Origin: Xestospongia bergquistia
Taxonomy: Eukaryota; Porifera; Demospongiae; Haplosclerida; Petrosiidae
DNA length: 64,000 nucleotides
Direction: 5' to 3'
NCBI GenBank assembly: GCA_963965975.1
Contig: OZ014414.1
Span: forward strand, 1,116,001-1,180,000
A model generated the notes under the pieces. It saw only the letters and a program-made list of their open reading frames with translations, had not been told where the DNA came from and made no database searches. Both the position numbers and the translations under genes were made by a program. Shown one piece after another: positions 1 through 13,945 of this stretch. Within the stretch, counting starts at the first letter, position 1. Each line of letters starts with the position of its first letter.

Positions 1-1662
1 TGTTTTGTATTGACAATACATAATACATTGCTAACTCCTTATATCATATGTCATCCTTTAATCCTTCATCCTTCATTGTTTGTATTGAATACAATAATTT
101 TATTCTGACTATAAGGCTCCCTATTTGTTTGAAATATTGTGTGTTTTATTGTTATTAAAATTAAAGAGAAGTTCTAACCATCTTAACTGAGTTACTGTCT
201 TGTACGTATATACTAAAGTCTGTTCGTGTTCACCTTGCCACCAGAAATTAGTAGTGGGTGTAAGTAGTATATATACCACATACCACAGATCATAAATTAA
301 ATACTTAACCACTTGACTTTGAAATTTTGAATTTGGTCGAGTTATTAGAAAGTTATGATAATTTTTTTACCGACAAGGTGAACATGAACAAACCTTAGTA
401 TGATTTTAATATTCTGTAATCAAATGAATTTGTTATATAGTGTGATCATATATTTAATGTGATAATAGCTTTTCACTTACTTCACTAGTAGTTGTAAGTA
501 CGTTTGAGGAGTTTTGGTAAATATTGTAGTTCTATTTAGTTCAGTGGTCTTACTTTATGAGCAGTTGCTAATAGTAACCTTAAGTAGGTTTGAAATCTCT
601 TTCAGTGATATAATAGATTAAAGTCATAGGACTAGAGGTTGCTTTGGAAACATAGAGAAGTAGATTAGATAATAGAATAGTAACAGTGTTGTTTAGATAC
701 TGAAGTGGATCAGACAGTAGGAGTAGTAAGTGCTGTTATGATATTCAGACTGGATAGTAGGTATAGTGGTAGTAGAATGACAGATTGGCATCAATGATGG
801 ATAGTAGGTTATAGTGGTAGTAGAATGACAGATTGGCATCAATGATGGATAGTAGGTTATAGTGGTAGTAGAATGCATTGAGACAGGCTGTCATGATATT
901 GAAGTGCATCAGAGTCATAGTTACTGGTTGTATCACTTAGTCAGGCTGGTAAGATATTAAAGATTAGTAGTCAGTAGTATGATCATTAGACAGGTTGGTA
1001 TGATATTAAAGTAGATCAGAGTCATAGTTACTGGTTATATCACTTAGTCAGGCTGGTAAGATATTAAAGATTAGTAGTCGGTAGTATGATCATTAGACAG
1101 GTTGGTATGATATTAAAGTAGATCAGAGTCATAATTACTGGTTATATCACTTAGTCAGGCTGGTAAGATATTAAAGATTAGTAGTCGGTAGTATGATCAT
1201 TAGTCAGGCTGTTATGATATTGAAGCCGATCATAATAATAATAGTTTACCTATCACTCATTCAGGCCGTTATGATTAGAAACATTGCAAAGAATATCATG
1301 TTATAACACAGTCTACTACTATCATAATATTAAGACATGCTAATACTTTACAAAATGCAGAAGCCATCATTCTTGTAGCTTACCAGAGGCAATGAAATTT
1401 CTTTTTTAACATTTTTTTAAAGTTCTGAACTAATTAAAATGTACATTTATTAATTTAGTTGTCTCATTACTTAAATCCAAAGAATTTATAATCAATAAAT
1501 GTTGTTATATAGGTAACCATGACGTTTTTGTTGATATAGTCAGGTTATAAGGATACGAATTAAAAATAAATATTTTTGATTAAATACACATAGCAAAAAG
1601 TTTAATGTATGTGGCCCAAATAATTACATATACCTTATTAATCATCTCTCTCTCTGTTGTAG
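1..1662. other. Presumed intron or 5' flank of the MAP3K gene
   Basis: I see no supportable exon here. The first recognisable coding exon begins at 1663 after a CT-rich acceptor and already encodes an internal part of the protein, so this stretch is probably intronic. It contains tandem repeats at 751-1230, which are listed separately. Earlier exons lie to the left of the window or are too diverged for me to see. Confidence 0.5.
751..1230. repeat. Two adjacent tandem repeats (about 47 bp and about 107 bp units)
   Basis: Units starting near 751, 797 and 845 share the core tggatagtagg plus tagtggtagtagaatg, with a period of 46-48 bases. They are followed by units starting near 961, 1068 and 1175 that share agattagtagtc and ttagtcaggctggtaag, with a period of about 107 bases. 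The short reading frames across this stretch are low-complexity products of the repeat and not genes. Confidence 0.85.
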
Positions 1663-4600
1663 GAGTTATCTCGTCTGCAATCATGGATTGACGAGGACCC
1701 TCGTCTCTTCACAGCTGAAATCCTGCTTTCACTTCTTCTCTCTTATAGAGACATTCAGGCTTATGATAGCATGGTTGATCTAGTAGAGAAACTACCCACA
1801 CATGAACAAGTGAGGTTACTATAGCAAAAAATAATTATAAGTTATTGATACAATTCTCTTTGCAATTCCTTTTTGACATATCATTCATCTTATTATGTGA
1901 CAACAGTCCCAAAAAGTGATTAGTTCATATAACAATGATATCACATTGCCCACAATGTTGTCATGTCACTAGTTGTGATTATAACTTGATGCTATGATTT
2001 TTAACAAACTAACTGTTTATGCCTTGTAGCGATACTTACATATACATGTAGTAAATCACAATCCACGAATGTTATTGAATTATATGTAGGCATATTTAAT
2101 GAGTGTATCAGCCACTTTTCTATATTTCTAAGGGCTATCAATTAAATACTGTTTTTGTCTAACCTATGCTTGCACTTTGTTTTAAATTGACTATTTTGAT
2201 ATGATATAATGGAGTATGAGTACTGGTTATTATACTATTGAAGGTTGTGTAGAACATTACCTTTCATTGATTTGTAGTCGATGCAATGATTCTGAACATC
2301 TTATGACTTCTACACAGGCAAGTGCTTATTGTGGTTGATATCTTTTTTGTCTGGGAATAGTTTTACTCTGGGTAGACTTTTTAAGGCTTTGATAATACGC
2401 ACAGTTGTGTCCATGGATATTTGTAATGCTTCCTTTTATTGAACACCTTCCAATTTCCGCATGATGGAACAGTGTGTTGCTATAAAGGTATATGCTCACA
2501 TACTTGTGGTGCAGGATGTAGTAACCAGCCATATAATAATCAACTGCCACAACCAATGAATGTTATTATGAGTCAAAATAGAACTAGTAACTATTGCAAA
2601 TATGCACTTTTTTGGAACACAAGTTACTGCATGGTTATTGTAAAGTAATAGTTAACAGAAAAAGAAGTCATTACAATTAGGAAGGATTATTCATTGTTTA
2701 TAATAAATATCATTAATATAACGATCAGTCAATAGAAGAGAGTAAAGATAGAAGGGAGCAAGTTAATCCAGAAATAGGAATGTTGAAGAGTTCACCTCAA
2801 ACCACCATCATTGTCTTTGTTTTCCCCAAATCTTTCGATTGTATAGGAGAAATATACATGTTATGATGATATGTCTTATAGAAGTATACTGCTACAAACA
2901 GCAGGAATAGCCAGAACAAGATCGAAATGAAATCCATTTACTAGAATAATAATATAACATTAAATGTATTGTAACAATTTCACACTCCATAAAAGTATTA
3001 TAAACATTGTCATGCAACCACATCACAATATGCATATTCATCTATAGCTAGCATGTAGCTATTACTTAATATTTTGTTAGTATATGTGTACAGAATATAG
3101 AAGTAGGGCTTAAATTTATTGTTAGCTATTGTATATGGTTCTCAAGGCTAAAGCAACAAGAATAATATAAGTACATGATTTACTCACCTTTAGTCTTGGT
3201 CACCAGCTGGTGCAGAATGCATCTACAGCTGCTCTTTATAGTCAGTAACAACAGATCTGGACAAACTGGTTTTATTAGCCAGTTTATTAAGGCATGGCCA
3301 TATGATAGTATATTTAGGCACATTTTAGATATACGTAGGTATGTAAACAGAAGCAAGCATTATTATGTTCTCTCTGTACTTATTACTATAGACATGATTA
3401 CATCTGTAGAGTCATGGTTAGTTATGTTTGTAATTCTCAATATCATTAAAATGAAATAATGAAAATATTAAAATTTTAACACACAAATTTATGCACACAA
3501 ACTTTCTCGATATATTTTAAAATTTTATTTTTTCACTTACTTGTAGATTCTCAAAGCTCCTGTACAAGTTCAATATGCCTTTGCTCTTAATAGAAGAAAT
3601 GGAGAAGGTGACAGAGACAAAGCACTCCAAGTTCTGGAGAAAGTACGTGTACATAATATAAAATTATACATACATAAATACATATGTAGATTGTTATCAT
3701 CTTGATGTTGTTATATTGTTGGTATATACATACACTATGTTCAATTGGTATATACATACACTATGTTCAATTGGTATATACATACACTATGTTCAATTAG
3801 TATATACATACACTATGTTCAATTGGTATAAACATACACTATGTTCAATTAGTATCTACATACACTATGTTCAATTAGTATCTACATACACTATGTTCAC
3901 CACAGTGACCTAGGATAGCTACAAATTAGTAAGCTCTAAACTAGTAAACATCAGTATTTACCACAGTGACCTAGGATAGCTACAAATTAGTAAGCTCTAA
4001 ACTAGTAAGCATCAGTACTTACCACAGTGACCTATGATAGCTACCATTAGTAAGCTCTAAACTAGTAAATATCAGTATTTACCACAGTGACCTGGGATAG
4101 CTACCATTAGTCAGCTCTAGACTAGTGAACATCAGTACTTATCACAGTGACCTAGGATAGCTACCATACATACACTATGTTCAATTAGTATATACATACA
4201 CTATGTTCAATTAGTATATACATACACTATGTTCAATTGGTATATACATACACTATGTTCAATTAGTATCTACATACACTATGTTCACCACAGTGACCTA
4301 GGATAGCTACAAATTAGTAAGCTCTAAACTAGTAAACATAAGTATTTACCACAGTGACCTAGGATAGCTACAAATTAGTAAGCTCTAAACTAGTAAACAT
4401 AAGTATTTACCACAGTGACCTAGGATAGCTACAAATTAGTAAGCTCTAAACTAGTAAACATCAGTACTTACCACAGTGACCTAGGATAGCTACAAATTAG
4501 TAAGCTCTAAACTAGTAAACATCAGAATTTACCACGGTGACCTAGGATAGCTACAAATTAGTAAGCTCTAAACTAGTAAACATCAGTATTTACCACAGTG

Positions 4601-7600
4601 ACCTAGGATAGCTACCATTAGTAAGCTCTAAACTAGTAAATATCAGTATTTACCACAGTGACCTGGGATAGCTACCATTAGTCAGCTCTAGAGTATTGAA
4701 CATCAGTACTTACCACAGTGACCTAGGATAGCTACCATACATACACTAAGTTCAATTAGTATATACATACACTATGTTCAATTGGTATATACATACACTA
4801 TGTTCAATTAGTATATACATACACTATGTTCAATTAGTATATACATACACTATGTTCAATTAGTATATACATACACTATGTTCAATTGGTATATACATAC
4901 ACTATGTTCAATTAGTATCTACATACACTATGTTCAATTAGTATATACATACACTATGTTCAATTGGTATATATGATATGATCTCATGGTATGCATGCTT
5001 AACAATTGTGAGGTTTAGTGACAGTAGTCTATAATAGTTTTTAAAAGCCTGTTAATATAGCTATTATAATTTTTTGAATCAGCAGTTATATTGCCAAATG
5101 TCCATAAAGGTCTACCTTTTATGTACATGGCAAGTTGGCTACCAATCGCTGTTATAAAAGTCTCCAGCCATTAGTCTGAACATTTTTATTTTTATTTACT
5201 ATAAAGTTGACATTGACTTAAATAGCAGTTATTTTTAGTTTATTTAACTTTTAAAAGACTAGACTACTCCTACTCTACACGTACATCACATTTGCAAATT
5301 TTGTTATAATATTAAGTGTTAAAATACCATAGTAACTTGTTGTATTCAAACATGATGTGATTATTCTGACCTTGAATTGACACTGATTTGCTGTTACATT
5401 CTTTCACTGCTCATTCTTTACTCATTGCAGAGTAGTTCTACAAAGTGAAATATCACATTAATTAATGTATTGACATTATTAGTAACAATATAACTGAGTC
5501 ACATTTACTCTAAAAATAGACATAACTCAATTACTATAGTAATAAGTAATTTGTTGATAGTGATTACTGGAAGTTTGGATTAAACATTGCTTACAATAAT
5601 TTATTGGTATAGTATCAACATTGTAGCTGAGTCACATTTGCATTAAAATAGATTTAAGTCAAATACCATAGTGTAGTAATCACTGGTGATTTCTTGGCAC
5701 TAACTGCTTATTAATTTCTTTAAAGAACACATTAGCTAAGTCTTAGATACATACATGTATTGCCTCACGTAGTATGCTGTATAAGGAATTTTACACTAAT
5801 GGAGTGACAATCATCTGTAAACTATGATGCCACAGCAACTATTACAATGTACTGTAATGTTATGTTCATGATGACTATAAGAACCATGTTATATGCACTA
5901 AGCAGTATTTTCTTATTGTGGTCCACAACTGTATCCTTTTTGAAACACCCCTGAAAGAATTTCAAAGCATATGTTTAACTATGTTTACTTACAGTGGTCA
6001 GCAACTACTGTATCAATTATGCAAATTGTAATTATATCAAAGACAACATTAAAATCTTAAAATAATCTTTTGTAGGTATTGGAACTTAAAGAGAATCATT
6101 CACCTGATACACTCTGTCTTTGTGGACGAATATATAAAGATAAGTTTGTAGAGTCTGGTCATATTGATAATGACAGTAGAGACAAAGCTATCCATTGGTA
6201 AGTATAGAAAAAAAGATTATAGTAAGTTAATTAGTTAATTAAGTATACACATTATGTTTATATCATATGACAATCATATGACAAGACTCATTATTACATG
6301 TACATGTACATTTACAGTTCTACATTTTACTTGTCTTTAGGTATCGAAAAGGTTTTGATATCCAACCTAATGAATATGCTGGTATTAATTTAGCAACATT
6401 ATTAGTTATCTCAGGAAAGAAATTTGAATTCAGTTCAGAACTTAGAAGTATAGGTAAAATATAAAAACAGATAAACAAACAAAGAGACAGAGAAATTAAT
6501 AGATGGATGTATAGAAAAATAATAGAATGAAAGAACGAGACAATTCACTAATAAAATTATAATTACTCATATATTCATCGTAACTATAACTGCTAACTAA
6601 CTAAGATTATAAATACCCATGTACTCCATATTGTATATTCTTGTATATTTTTGTATATTCTTGTATGCACACCATCTAGCAGTATATATTGTATATTCCT
6701 GTATATTCTCATATACTCACCATCTAGCAATGACACTCAATGTTCTAATTGGTCGTAAGGGTAACCTCCATTCTCAAACTGACTATTGGATTGTGGCGAC
6801 ATTCTTTGAGATTAGTGTTTTAGCTGAAGATTATCAGAAAGCATGTGATGCAGCTGAATGTATGTTTAAACTCAAGCCACCACTCTGGTAGGTAATGTAA
6901 TCATGTCATTGTTGTCATGTGACTAATACATTGATTTCATGAAATTTGTTGTCATGTGACTCATGTATTACTGTCATGTGATTTTAATGTAGGTATTTAA
7001 AGTCAACTGTCAACAATATTCAGTTGATCAACAGATTTAGACAGACTGACTATGAAGTATCTGACAAAAAAGAAGAGAAATTGTTTTCATTTTGGATGGA
7101 ATATTTCATTGAGGGCACTAAAAATGAATATACTAACAATCAATTTCCTGTAAGTATTTATTGTCATACACTCTGGAAGACTCTATGTCTCTAACTCTCT
7201 CTCTCTCTCTCTTTATTTATTTCAGGTCCTTCTTTTTGAGCCACATCGTGAAGTACCAAATGAATTTGTCTATATACCAAGTTCTATTGCACTACACGAA
7301 CGTAGCTCTAATTCTGAAGCCGTAAGTTTCTGAAGCTACAACCTTCTGTAGATACATATAGCGATGTTGCATCTACATGTACAAATACTAATTATGAATT
7401 AATAAACGGATTTTGCTTTTGTAGAATATTGAGTTGTGGTACCGTATATCTGAAGAAGATAATGGAGTAAGGATAAAGTCTTGATAAAGGAATACATACT
7501 ATGAATTAATGAATGAAGGAGGATTTTTAGTGATTGATAACAGTTTGTATATGAATGATCAGCTAACACTTTCTTGTTATTTTTCTTTAGATTATCAGTG

Positions 7601-10600
7601 AGTGGTGTTATGATGTATCTTGTGTGAGAAATGTCAGGTAAGCTTCGTTTATTTTGAGTGTCTTCTCTCATGCACACTCACTTCTCATTCTCTAGTATTA
7701 ACAAAAGAGATGGCCGAGGTCTTTTTCTCTATGTGTTAGACAAATACAGTGAGGATTTTCAATTGTTGTTTTCTTCAGAAGCACAATGCAACAGGTATGA
7801 AGTTAACATCCATTTGCTAGAGTAGGCTATGTATGGTATAAGAACATACATGTAGTACATATAGCTGTATATTGTATGATGTATTATGTAGAATAGGTAT
7901 GGTATGATATGTCTAAGCCAGTAGATGAATACATTTGTTCTATAATAGCATGGATATATTCATTTACTGTTATTGTATTTTGTGATTTTCTTTTTTTAGG
8001 GTTTATGAGTTGATTAATTACTCATTGGCTACAATGGACGATGATAGTAATCCAGCTGGTGGTTCTGCAAAGCTAACACGTCGTATGACAATTGATGAGG
8101 ATGATATTGTTGATTTTGAATATGAGTTGGATGATAAGAAAGAAAGAGTTGTGCTTGGAAGGGGATCATTTGGGACAGTGTATTCTGCTATTGATTTAGT
8201 CACTAAAAGAAAGATGGCTGTTAAAGAAATACCAGAAAAAATTGATGGGTATGTGCACACAAAATATATGATTCATGTACATAAGATAGACCCTTCTTTG
8301 GAAGGAGAAAAAAATGTAAAACTATAGGAGAGATGCATGTAGATGAAAGCAATAACAGTGATTTTTTCCTTCCATTTTCTTTCTTTCTTTGATTCCTACA
8401 TTCTTATTCCTCCTCCCTCTTTCTTCCCACTCTACTTTTGATAGAGAGTTTCAGTCTCTTGAAGAGGAGATTCAGTTACATCGTCACTTACAACATGATA
8501 ATATTGTACAATATTATGGAGCCTACTCTGAAGATGGTGTCTTTAGAATCTTCATGGAACAAGTACCAGGAGGTAAGAACACTTGAGTACATATACAAGG
8601 AGTTTAATACATCAAGAAATGATAATATCGCACACTTGAGGTTGCCATCCTTAGCCATAGGAATACTAGAAATATTACAATTATCAATTGTTGATACAAG
8701 CTCATTAGCATTTTAATATTACTATTAATAAAAATGTATGACTTAAAACAGCTCATTGTGAGTTAAAGTGTACAAGTCACTATTCCTGAAATCAAGTACT
8801 TGTATTTAAGTATTTATGTTGGATTTACCTATATATTTTTAACCCCTCTAATACTCTAGGTAGTCTCTCACAACTCCTAAAGTACACATGGGGCGCTCTC
8901 CTTCACGATGAGCCCACTATTAAACATTACACTAAACAAATACTCAAGGGTCTTCGTTATCTTCATGATCAACGCATTGTTCACAGAGATATCAAAGGAG
9001 ATAATGTATTAGTTAATACATATAGTGGTCAAGTAAAGATATCAGACTTTGGAACTTCAAAAAGATTAGTCGGACTACATGTACAAACAACGTCATTTAA
9101 AGGTACATATACATGTAGCTGATTTAATCTTTTGTTTATACTAAAAAATTTTTATTTATCATCTATTGCTCTGTCTATCCAGTTCATCTATCTATCTGTC
9201 CTTCCATCTCTGCATTTATCAACCCATCCTTCATTTATTCACCTATCCATTTAATCCATCCATCTTTTTATATATCCTTCATCATGTACTCATCTAGCCA
9301 GTATCCACATATACATTGAGAGTTTATTTTCATAGGTACTTTCCAGTTTATGGCACCAGAAGTTATTACAGGAGGTCAACGGGGATATGGACCACCAGTA
9401 AGCTAACAAAATGTAGATCAATAAAACTACATGATTGATACATACATGTTACTTAATTATGCTTTTTTTCTTAGGCTGACATTTGGTCTCTTGGTTGTAC
9501 AGTGATTGAAATGGCCACAGGCAAACCACCTTTCTATGAGGTACCAAATTAAAGCACTTTTCTAACTTTCCTCCCTTCCTTTCTTCTTTTGCAGCTTGGA
9601 CCACCAGAAGCAGCTATTTTTAAGGTTGGAAAGTTTCAAGAACACCCAGATATACCTTCTGAATTATCTGAAGAGGCTCAAAAATTTCTTTTGAGATGTT
9701 TTGAACCTAATCCAGAAAAAAGGGCAACAGCAATTGAACTACTAGAACACCCATTTATATCTAGGTTAAAAATAAGATAGGCATGAGTGTGGGAGGTAGT
9801 TTAGTGAAAGAGATTAGAGCACAGTCAATACATCATTACTTTTTAATATAATATTCATTTCATCATAGGAAAGGTAAAAGCAAAAAAGTGAAGATACCCG
9901 ATCCATCTCCTGAGTTTTTAAGAAGCAAATCAAGTAAATAATTAATGTAGTCCTTTCCATATTCTTAAGTAGATGTAAATTTTTACTTTTAACAATTGAA
10001 TTTATTAGTATTATGTTTTTAAGTGTATCCTGGAGCTATACCAATTCTTGATGAAATTGAAGAGATAGACAGTAAAGGGTCCTCAGCAACTGCAGTACAC
10101 GGGTAAGTAACTTGATAACTGTTAATAAATACTTATAAAATAGCTTTACAATAAATAAGTAAATCATTTAACTATTAATTAGTTGTTGTTATTAATTAAT
10201 TAAGTACATTTAACTTAGAAGTTCTCTTTCTGACACACACCCACATAGAAAAGCTCTCTTTGAGAGAAGTAGAACAACCACTAGTTCTATGGAAAGAGGA
10301 AGAATGTCAACACTATCAATAGAAGGAGGTGACCTTAGCAGTGAGGGAGAGACACCCACTAATACTGCAGAAGGCAACAGACGTAGTAATTACTCTTTCC
10401 TTTTTTTTTTTTTTAATCAAAATTTGTTAGAATTTTCTCAAGTTCAACAAGATGCTGATATACAAGACCTGTTGACAAAAGTCATCACCAAAGACAAAGA
10501 CAAGGTTAATTAATTTTTAGCAGTTATTAAAAGTATTTTGTTTATATATTGTATTTAATGGTAACATAAAATGTATTGGATTTTAGATATGTGATGACAT

Positions 10601-10656
10601 TTTATCTCAAATCAAAGAAAAGGATTTTGCTCAGATAGTCAGCAAAGTAAGGAGGG

Positions 10657-10705
<49 letters not shown>

Positions 10706-12378
10706 AGAAGGATGAAAGTCATATATGTGTTCCATAGGATCATTTACGAAGTCTTCTTGATGCTGTTGTTGTATTTACTGAAAAAAGAGATGAAAATGAA
10801 ATGAGAAAAATGTTAACAGAGTTATCCACTGATTGCTATCATGATGCAACATTGACACAGGAACTAGAACAGGCTATGTTCATCTTACCAAGTGAAGTAA
10901 GGAGGAAGCAAGGGAATAAAAAGACAAAAAATGAAGTAGTAGTATAGTATAGTATAGTATGTATAGTGTATATTAAGCTTGTTATATTAACATGTACCTG
11001 TAGTCCACATGACTTACATTTATATGTGTGTATATTATTATTCATTTAGTTAACAGCTGCTCATAAAAGACACAGGACTTCCCCTCACCATATGTTTGCT
11101 ATAGACAACATTGTACGAATAGCTATCAATTTAGCCATGAAAATAGTCTCCCCAGGTACACTGCATGCAGTTCTACATGTACACATATTCTAATTAACAA
11201 TACTTTCTAATTAAGTGTATTATTGTAATATTGAATATGTACACATATCCCTTTATTAGATATGGCACAACGATATAAAAGGGAGGAGTCAATAGCTCAA
11301 GATTTTATTCGTACCACAAGCCATGCTGCTCTATTGGATATGTCTGGTAGCTCATCTACTGACAGTACGGGCAGGTACAAAGCACATGGGCCATGCCTTA
11401 TTATTTCTGAATTGTTGTATACTGCTAGCTAGATGTACAATGTATTATTAAACTTGTCTTTGTCCAACTAAGTTATGAGTACAGTTGTCTATCATGTCAC
11501 AAGTACATGTGCTTGACAGTACAATTATATGTGTAATTTGCAAAATTCTTGTAATATTATCTATACTTCATTTAGGATAGGAGAATTAAGACGTCATTTT
11601 CGAGCTGTTGTTGAAGAAAATGTTCTCTTAATGGAGGAACTAGTCAAAGTTAAAGAGGAAATTAAACAGCTGCTTCAGCAATCAGTGAAGGATGGTCGAT
11701 CACAACTGAGCACGTTACAAGCATCCAAGATAGGTAATTAGGAGGATTATATAATATACATGTAGTGTAATGTTAGTAAATATAAAAAATATTGTTGTTA
11801 ATGACAATAATAAGCAAATTACTAGTGATATAATAGTGTGTAAATTAGTTTTGTTATTGTTTTGCAGATGTACAGAAACAAGCTTCGCCTTCAACTACAA
11901 TGAAACATGACACAAATTTGTTGGATTGGCTAAAACAATTTGATTTGTCACAAGATGAGATTAATAGAGTGAGTATAATAAAATATGCATTAACTTGATT
12001 ATTTATTTTTATTGTTTTATTCTTTTAGTTTGCTTGTGAAGGTCTTACTTTTGATGATGTTCTTAATCGAATATCTTTAGATGATCTTAGAGAATTAGGG
12101 CTAAGGTATTATAGTTTTAAGTTGATTTTAAATGTAAATATATATAAGATCTATTGATTGATAAATGAGACTAAAGATAAAAATAGATAGATGGATAAGT
12201 GTATGAATATTTTGTGAATTGATGTATAGATAGAAATAAGTGGAGATATATGGGTGAATGTGAATGTAATTAATTACTAATTAATTAATTATTTATTACA
12301 TTTTTCTTTTATAGATTAGGTCCTCGGTGTAGATTGTGGGACTTAATAAATAAAAAAAGAACTTCAATTAAGAAATAA
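1663..12378 (+). CDS. MAP3K5/15-like: ASK-family MAP kinase kinase kinase (MAP3K5/6/15-like), 5' partial
   Basis: This is a stress-activated Ser/Thr kinase of the ASK family, known to phosphorylate MAP2Ks upstream of JNK and p38. I place 27 GT-AG exons: 1663-1809, 3547-3642, 6076-6197, 6341-6453, 6728-6887, 6993-7149, 7226-7321, 7425-7466, 7591-7637, 7696-7794, 8000-8248, 8445-8572, 8860-9102, 9336-9397, 9475-9540, 9595-9764, 9869-9933, 10024-10102, 10249-10504, 10587-10646, 10738-10896, 11050-11155, 11260-11374, 11576-11733, 11868-11968, 12029-12105, 12315-12378. They sum to 1079 codons ending in TAA. The order is the family's central regulatory region (motifs such as LYRDIQ-like [36 protein letters not shown]), the kinase, a C-terminal helical region, a coiled coil and a SAM domain. 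Vertebrate ASK1 is about 1370 residues, so roughly the first 270 residues are outside the window or unseen. Family identity is strong; the vertebrate paralogue is not resolved. Confidence 0.95.
3716..4975. repeat. Alternating two-unit minisatellite inside a MAP3K intron
   Basis: Two unrelated tandem units alternate in blocks. Unit X is about 26 bases (core catacactatgttcaatt), and unit Y is about 61-67 bases (core accacagtgacctaggatag with taagctctaaactagta). The order is X at about 3716-3900, Y at 3897-4165, X at 4165-4290, Y at 4285-4735, X at 4735-4975. The X-Y junction sequence (ctatgttcaccacagtgacc) is the same each time, which indicates higher-order duplication of X+Y blocks. It lies in the intron between exons ending at 3642 and beginning at 6076. 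Confidence 0.95.
8131..9764 (+). other. Protein kinase domain of the MAP3K gene
   Basis: The domain is encoded in exons 8000-8248 to 9595-9764. Visible motifs in order are the glycine-rich loop [10 protein letters not shown], the ATP-binding lysine in AVKEIPE, the family signature [10 protein letters not shown] split by an intron at 8573-8859, the catalytic loop [11 protein letters not shown] in ISDFGTSKR, the activation segment [14 protein letters not shown] split at 9102/9336, DIWSLGCT, and [11 protein letters not shown] near the end. All residues needed for catalysis are present, so an active enzyme is expected. In the activation segment, the position that I take to match the regulatory Thr838 of human ASK1 is a serine, still phosphorylatable, and the threonine four residues later is kept. 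The alignment is from memory of the family. Confidence 0.93.
10645..10712. repeat. GA microsatellite with a poly-G run in an intron
   Basis: An (AG)n tract is followed by about 11 G residues directly behind the donor site of the exon ending at 10646. It leaves the 91-base intron to the exon at 10738 intact in my model. Slippage here could affect sequencing or splicing. Confidence 0.9.
11576..12378 (+). other. C-terminal coiled coil and SAM domain of the MAP3K gene
   Basis: Exon 11576-11733 encodes a heptad-rich helix with [13 protein letters not shown] followed by [17 protein letters not shown], as in the C-terminal coiled coil that mediates ASK oligomerisation. The last three exons (11868-11968, 12029-12105, 12315-12378) encode a SAM-like bundle with [29 protein letters not shown] and CRLWDLI, ending in a basic tail and TAA. 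This matches the SAM domain known at the ASK C-terminus. Confidence 0.85.
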
Positions 12379-13145
12379 TGACATTATTATAATTAATGCT
12401 ATTGTTATTATTAAGTATTTTCCAATTGTTGATTTCACAACAAAAACATTTCATTTTAAGTAAGCATTGTCCTTAAGATATTCTTGACATTTTTCAACTA
12501 CTTTTTAACATTATAGAAAGTAAATTATATAATACATTCTGTGTAATTACTGCTTTCGTGGGTGTGTCATATATAATTAAACACGTGTAATCTAGTGTAC
12601 AGCTGCATTTTTGTATCAGATTTGTCATACATTTATCTATAGGATTGCTCATTGTTATCTTTAAAATGTTTCAAAAAAATGTTTTTATGCAATGTAGTTG
12701 TTGATCAACCAAACTCAATTATAGCATCCGGCTCTCATTCCATCTGGCAGTGAGGTATGTTGAAAAGATACCTTTAATTCATTTGGTACTGCATGGCTCA
12801 GTATGTACTTTATTGGAAGGAATTAATGATTAGTGCTCATAAGATACTATGACCATGCATGTGGGAATAAAACTGGATCAATTTTTGCTCTGTGGTACAC
12901 GTATACATGTATACATGTGGATAATATTTTTATATCGAAGTATTTGTCAACTTGAAATTATTAAACTAGTATTTCTTTATAGGTGAAGCATGTTTTGTTA
13001 GTTCTACTGGAAACAAAATTGAAACTGAAATATAAAGTAATTCAGTCATATTTTTTATGTGCAGTATTGTCATATTTAATATATTATAAATTATAATTTA
13101 ATTAATGTATATATATATGCAATTAACATTTAATATATAAAATAT

Positions 13146-13370
13146 GTACCTAATGCTCACACAAATTTCGAGTGAATACTTGCATATAAATTGTTGCTAT
13201 GCAACCATCTTAAACAGGAAGTTATCAAATATGTGACAAGTTCAATGATTGTCCTTTATGAATACATAGCTACATTGCCTTCCTCTTCAAGATGGATGCA
13301 TAGCAACCGTCAAGCGTTTGTTTGAGATTCTTTTGCTCATTAGGTACCATTTTCGTATTTATGGTCACAT
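13146..13370. mobile_element. Foldback MITE-like element, copy 1
   Basis: About 225 bases with imperfect internal symmetry: the left half contains ttgctatgcaaccatctt and the right half its near reverse complement aagatggatgcatagcaac. The right end is tatttatggtcacat. It encodes no protein. A second copy with matching blocks lies at 13946-14201, so this is a mobile or duplicated non-coding element; the transposase type is unknown. Confidence 0.7.
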
Positions 13371-13945
13371 ATATATATATAATTTTTAATGTATAAAATA
13401 TAGTGTAACTGTTTATTCATTAATACATTTCTTGTTTCCATTATAACTATATATCCTTGTCTTTTCCTTATTGTTTTCTTTTCTATTATAGTAGAAACTA
13501 ATAACTCTATGAAGGATTGTTTGAAATATCAGTACATCAGTACCTTATGAACATAATAAAAACCAGGAGGGTACTTGATAAAGGTTTATGACGAAACGTT
13601 TTTCACTCGATGTATTCGACATTGTGATGGTGGTAGGCTACCATATGTGAACCGTGTTAGAAGTAGTCAAGGTATGAAACAATATATTGCATTTGAATTA
13701 GGCTTGTTGGCGGTTTGTTATCTATATAATTTATGACAGTTGTGTAATTTAAAAAGTCTAGCTCCAAACTTGTTAAGGGTCTAAACTAATTCAATGATCA
13801 CAATACTTTATGGACTAAATTTATAGTATAACACAAGACTAACATAACTGCAAAGATTTCTTTAACAAGCACTTAATTGTCCTATTTACAAACACACCTC
13901 ATCTAGTTGATGTGTTGTATAAGGAAAAGTTTAGTCCTCAGTAAA

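Noticed and set aside
3175-3459. A 94-codon + strand frame inside a MAP3K intron
   Set aside because: No homology that I recognise, no splice logic with the neighbouring exons, and it would interrupt the kinase gene model.
3716-4975. Regular repeats in the minisatellite considered as a CRISPR-like array
   Set aside because: There are no unique spacers between repeats and the genome is eukaryotic with introns. Units abut directly.
12724-12756. Small exon-like piece between TTATAG and GTATGT downstream of the MAP3K stop
   Set aside because: About 30 bases with no partner exon and an in-frame stop in the most plausible frame.
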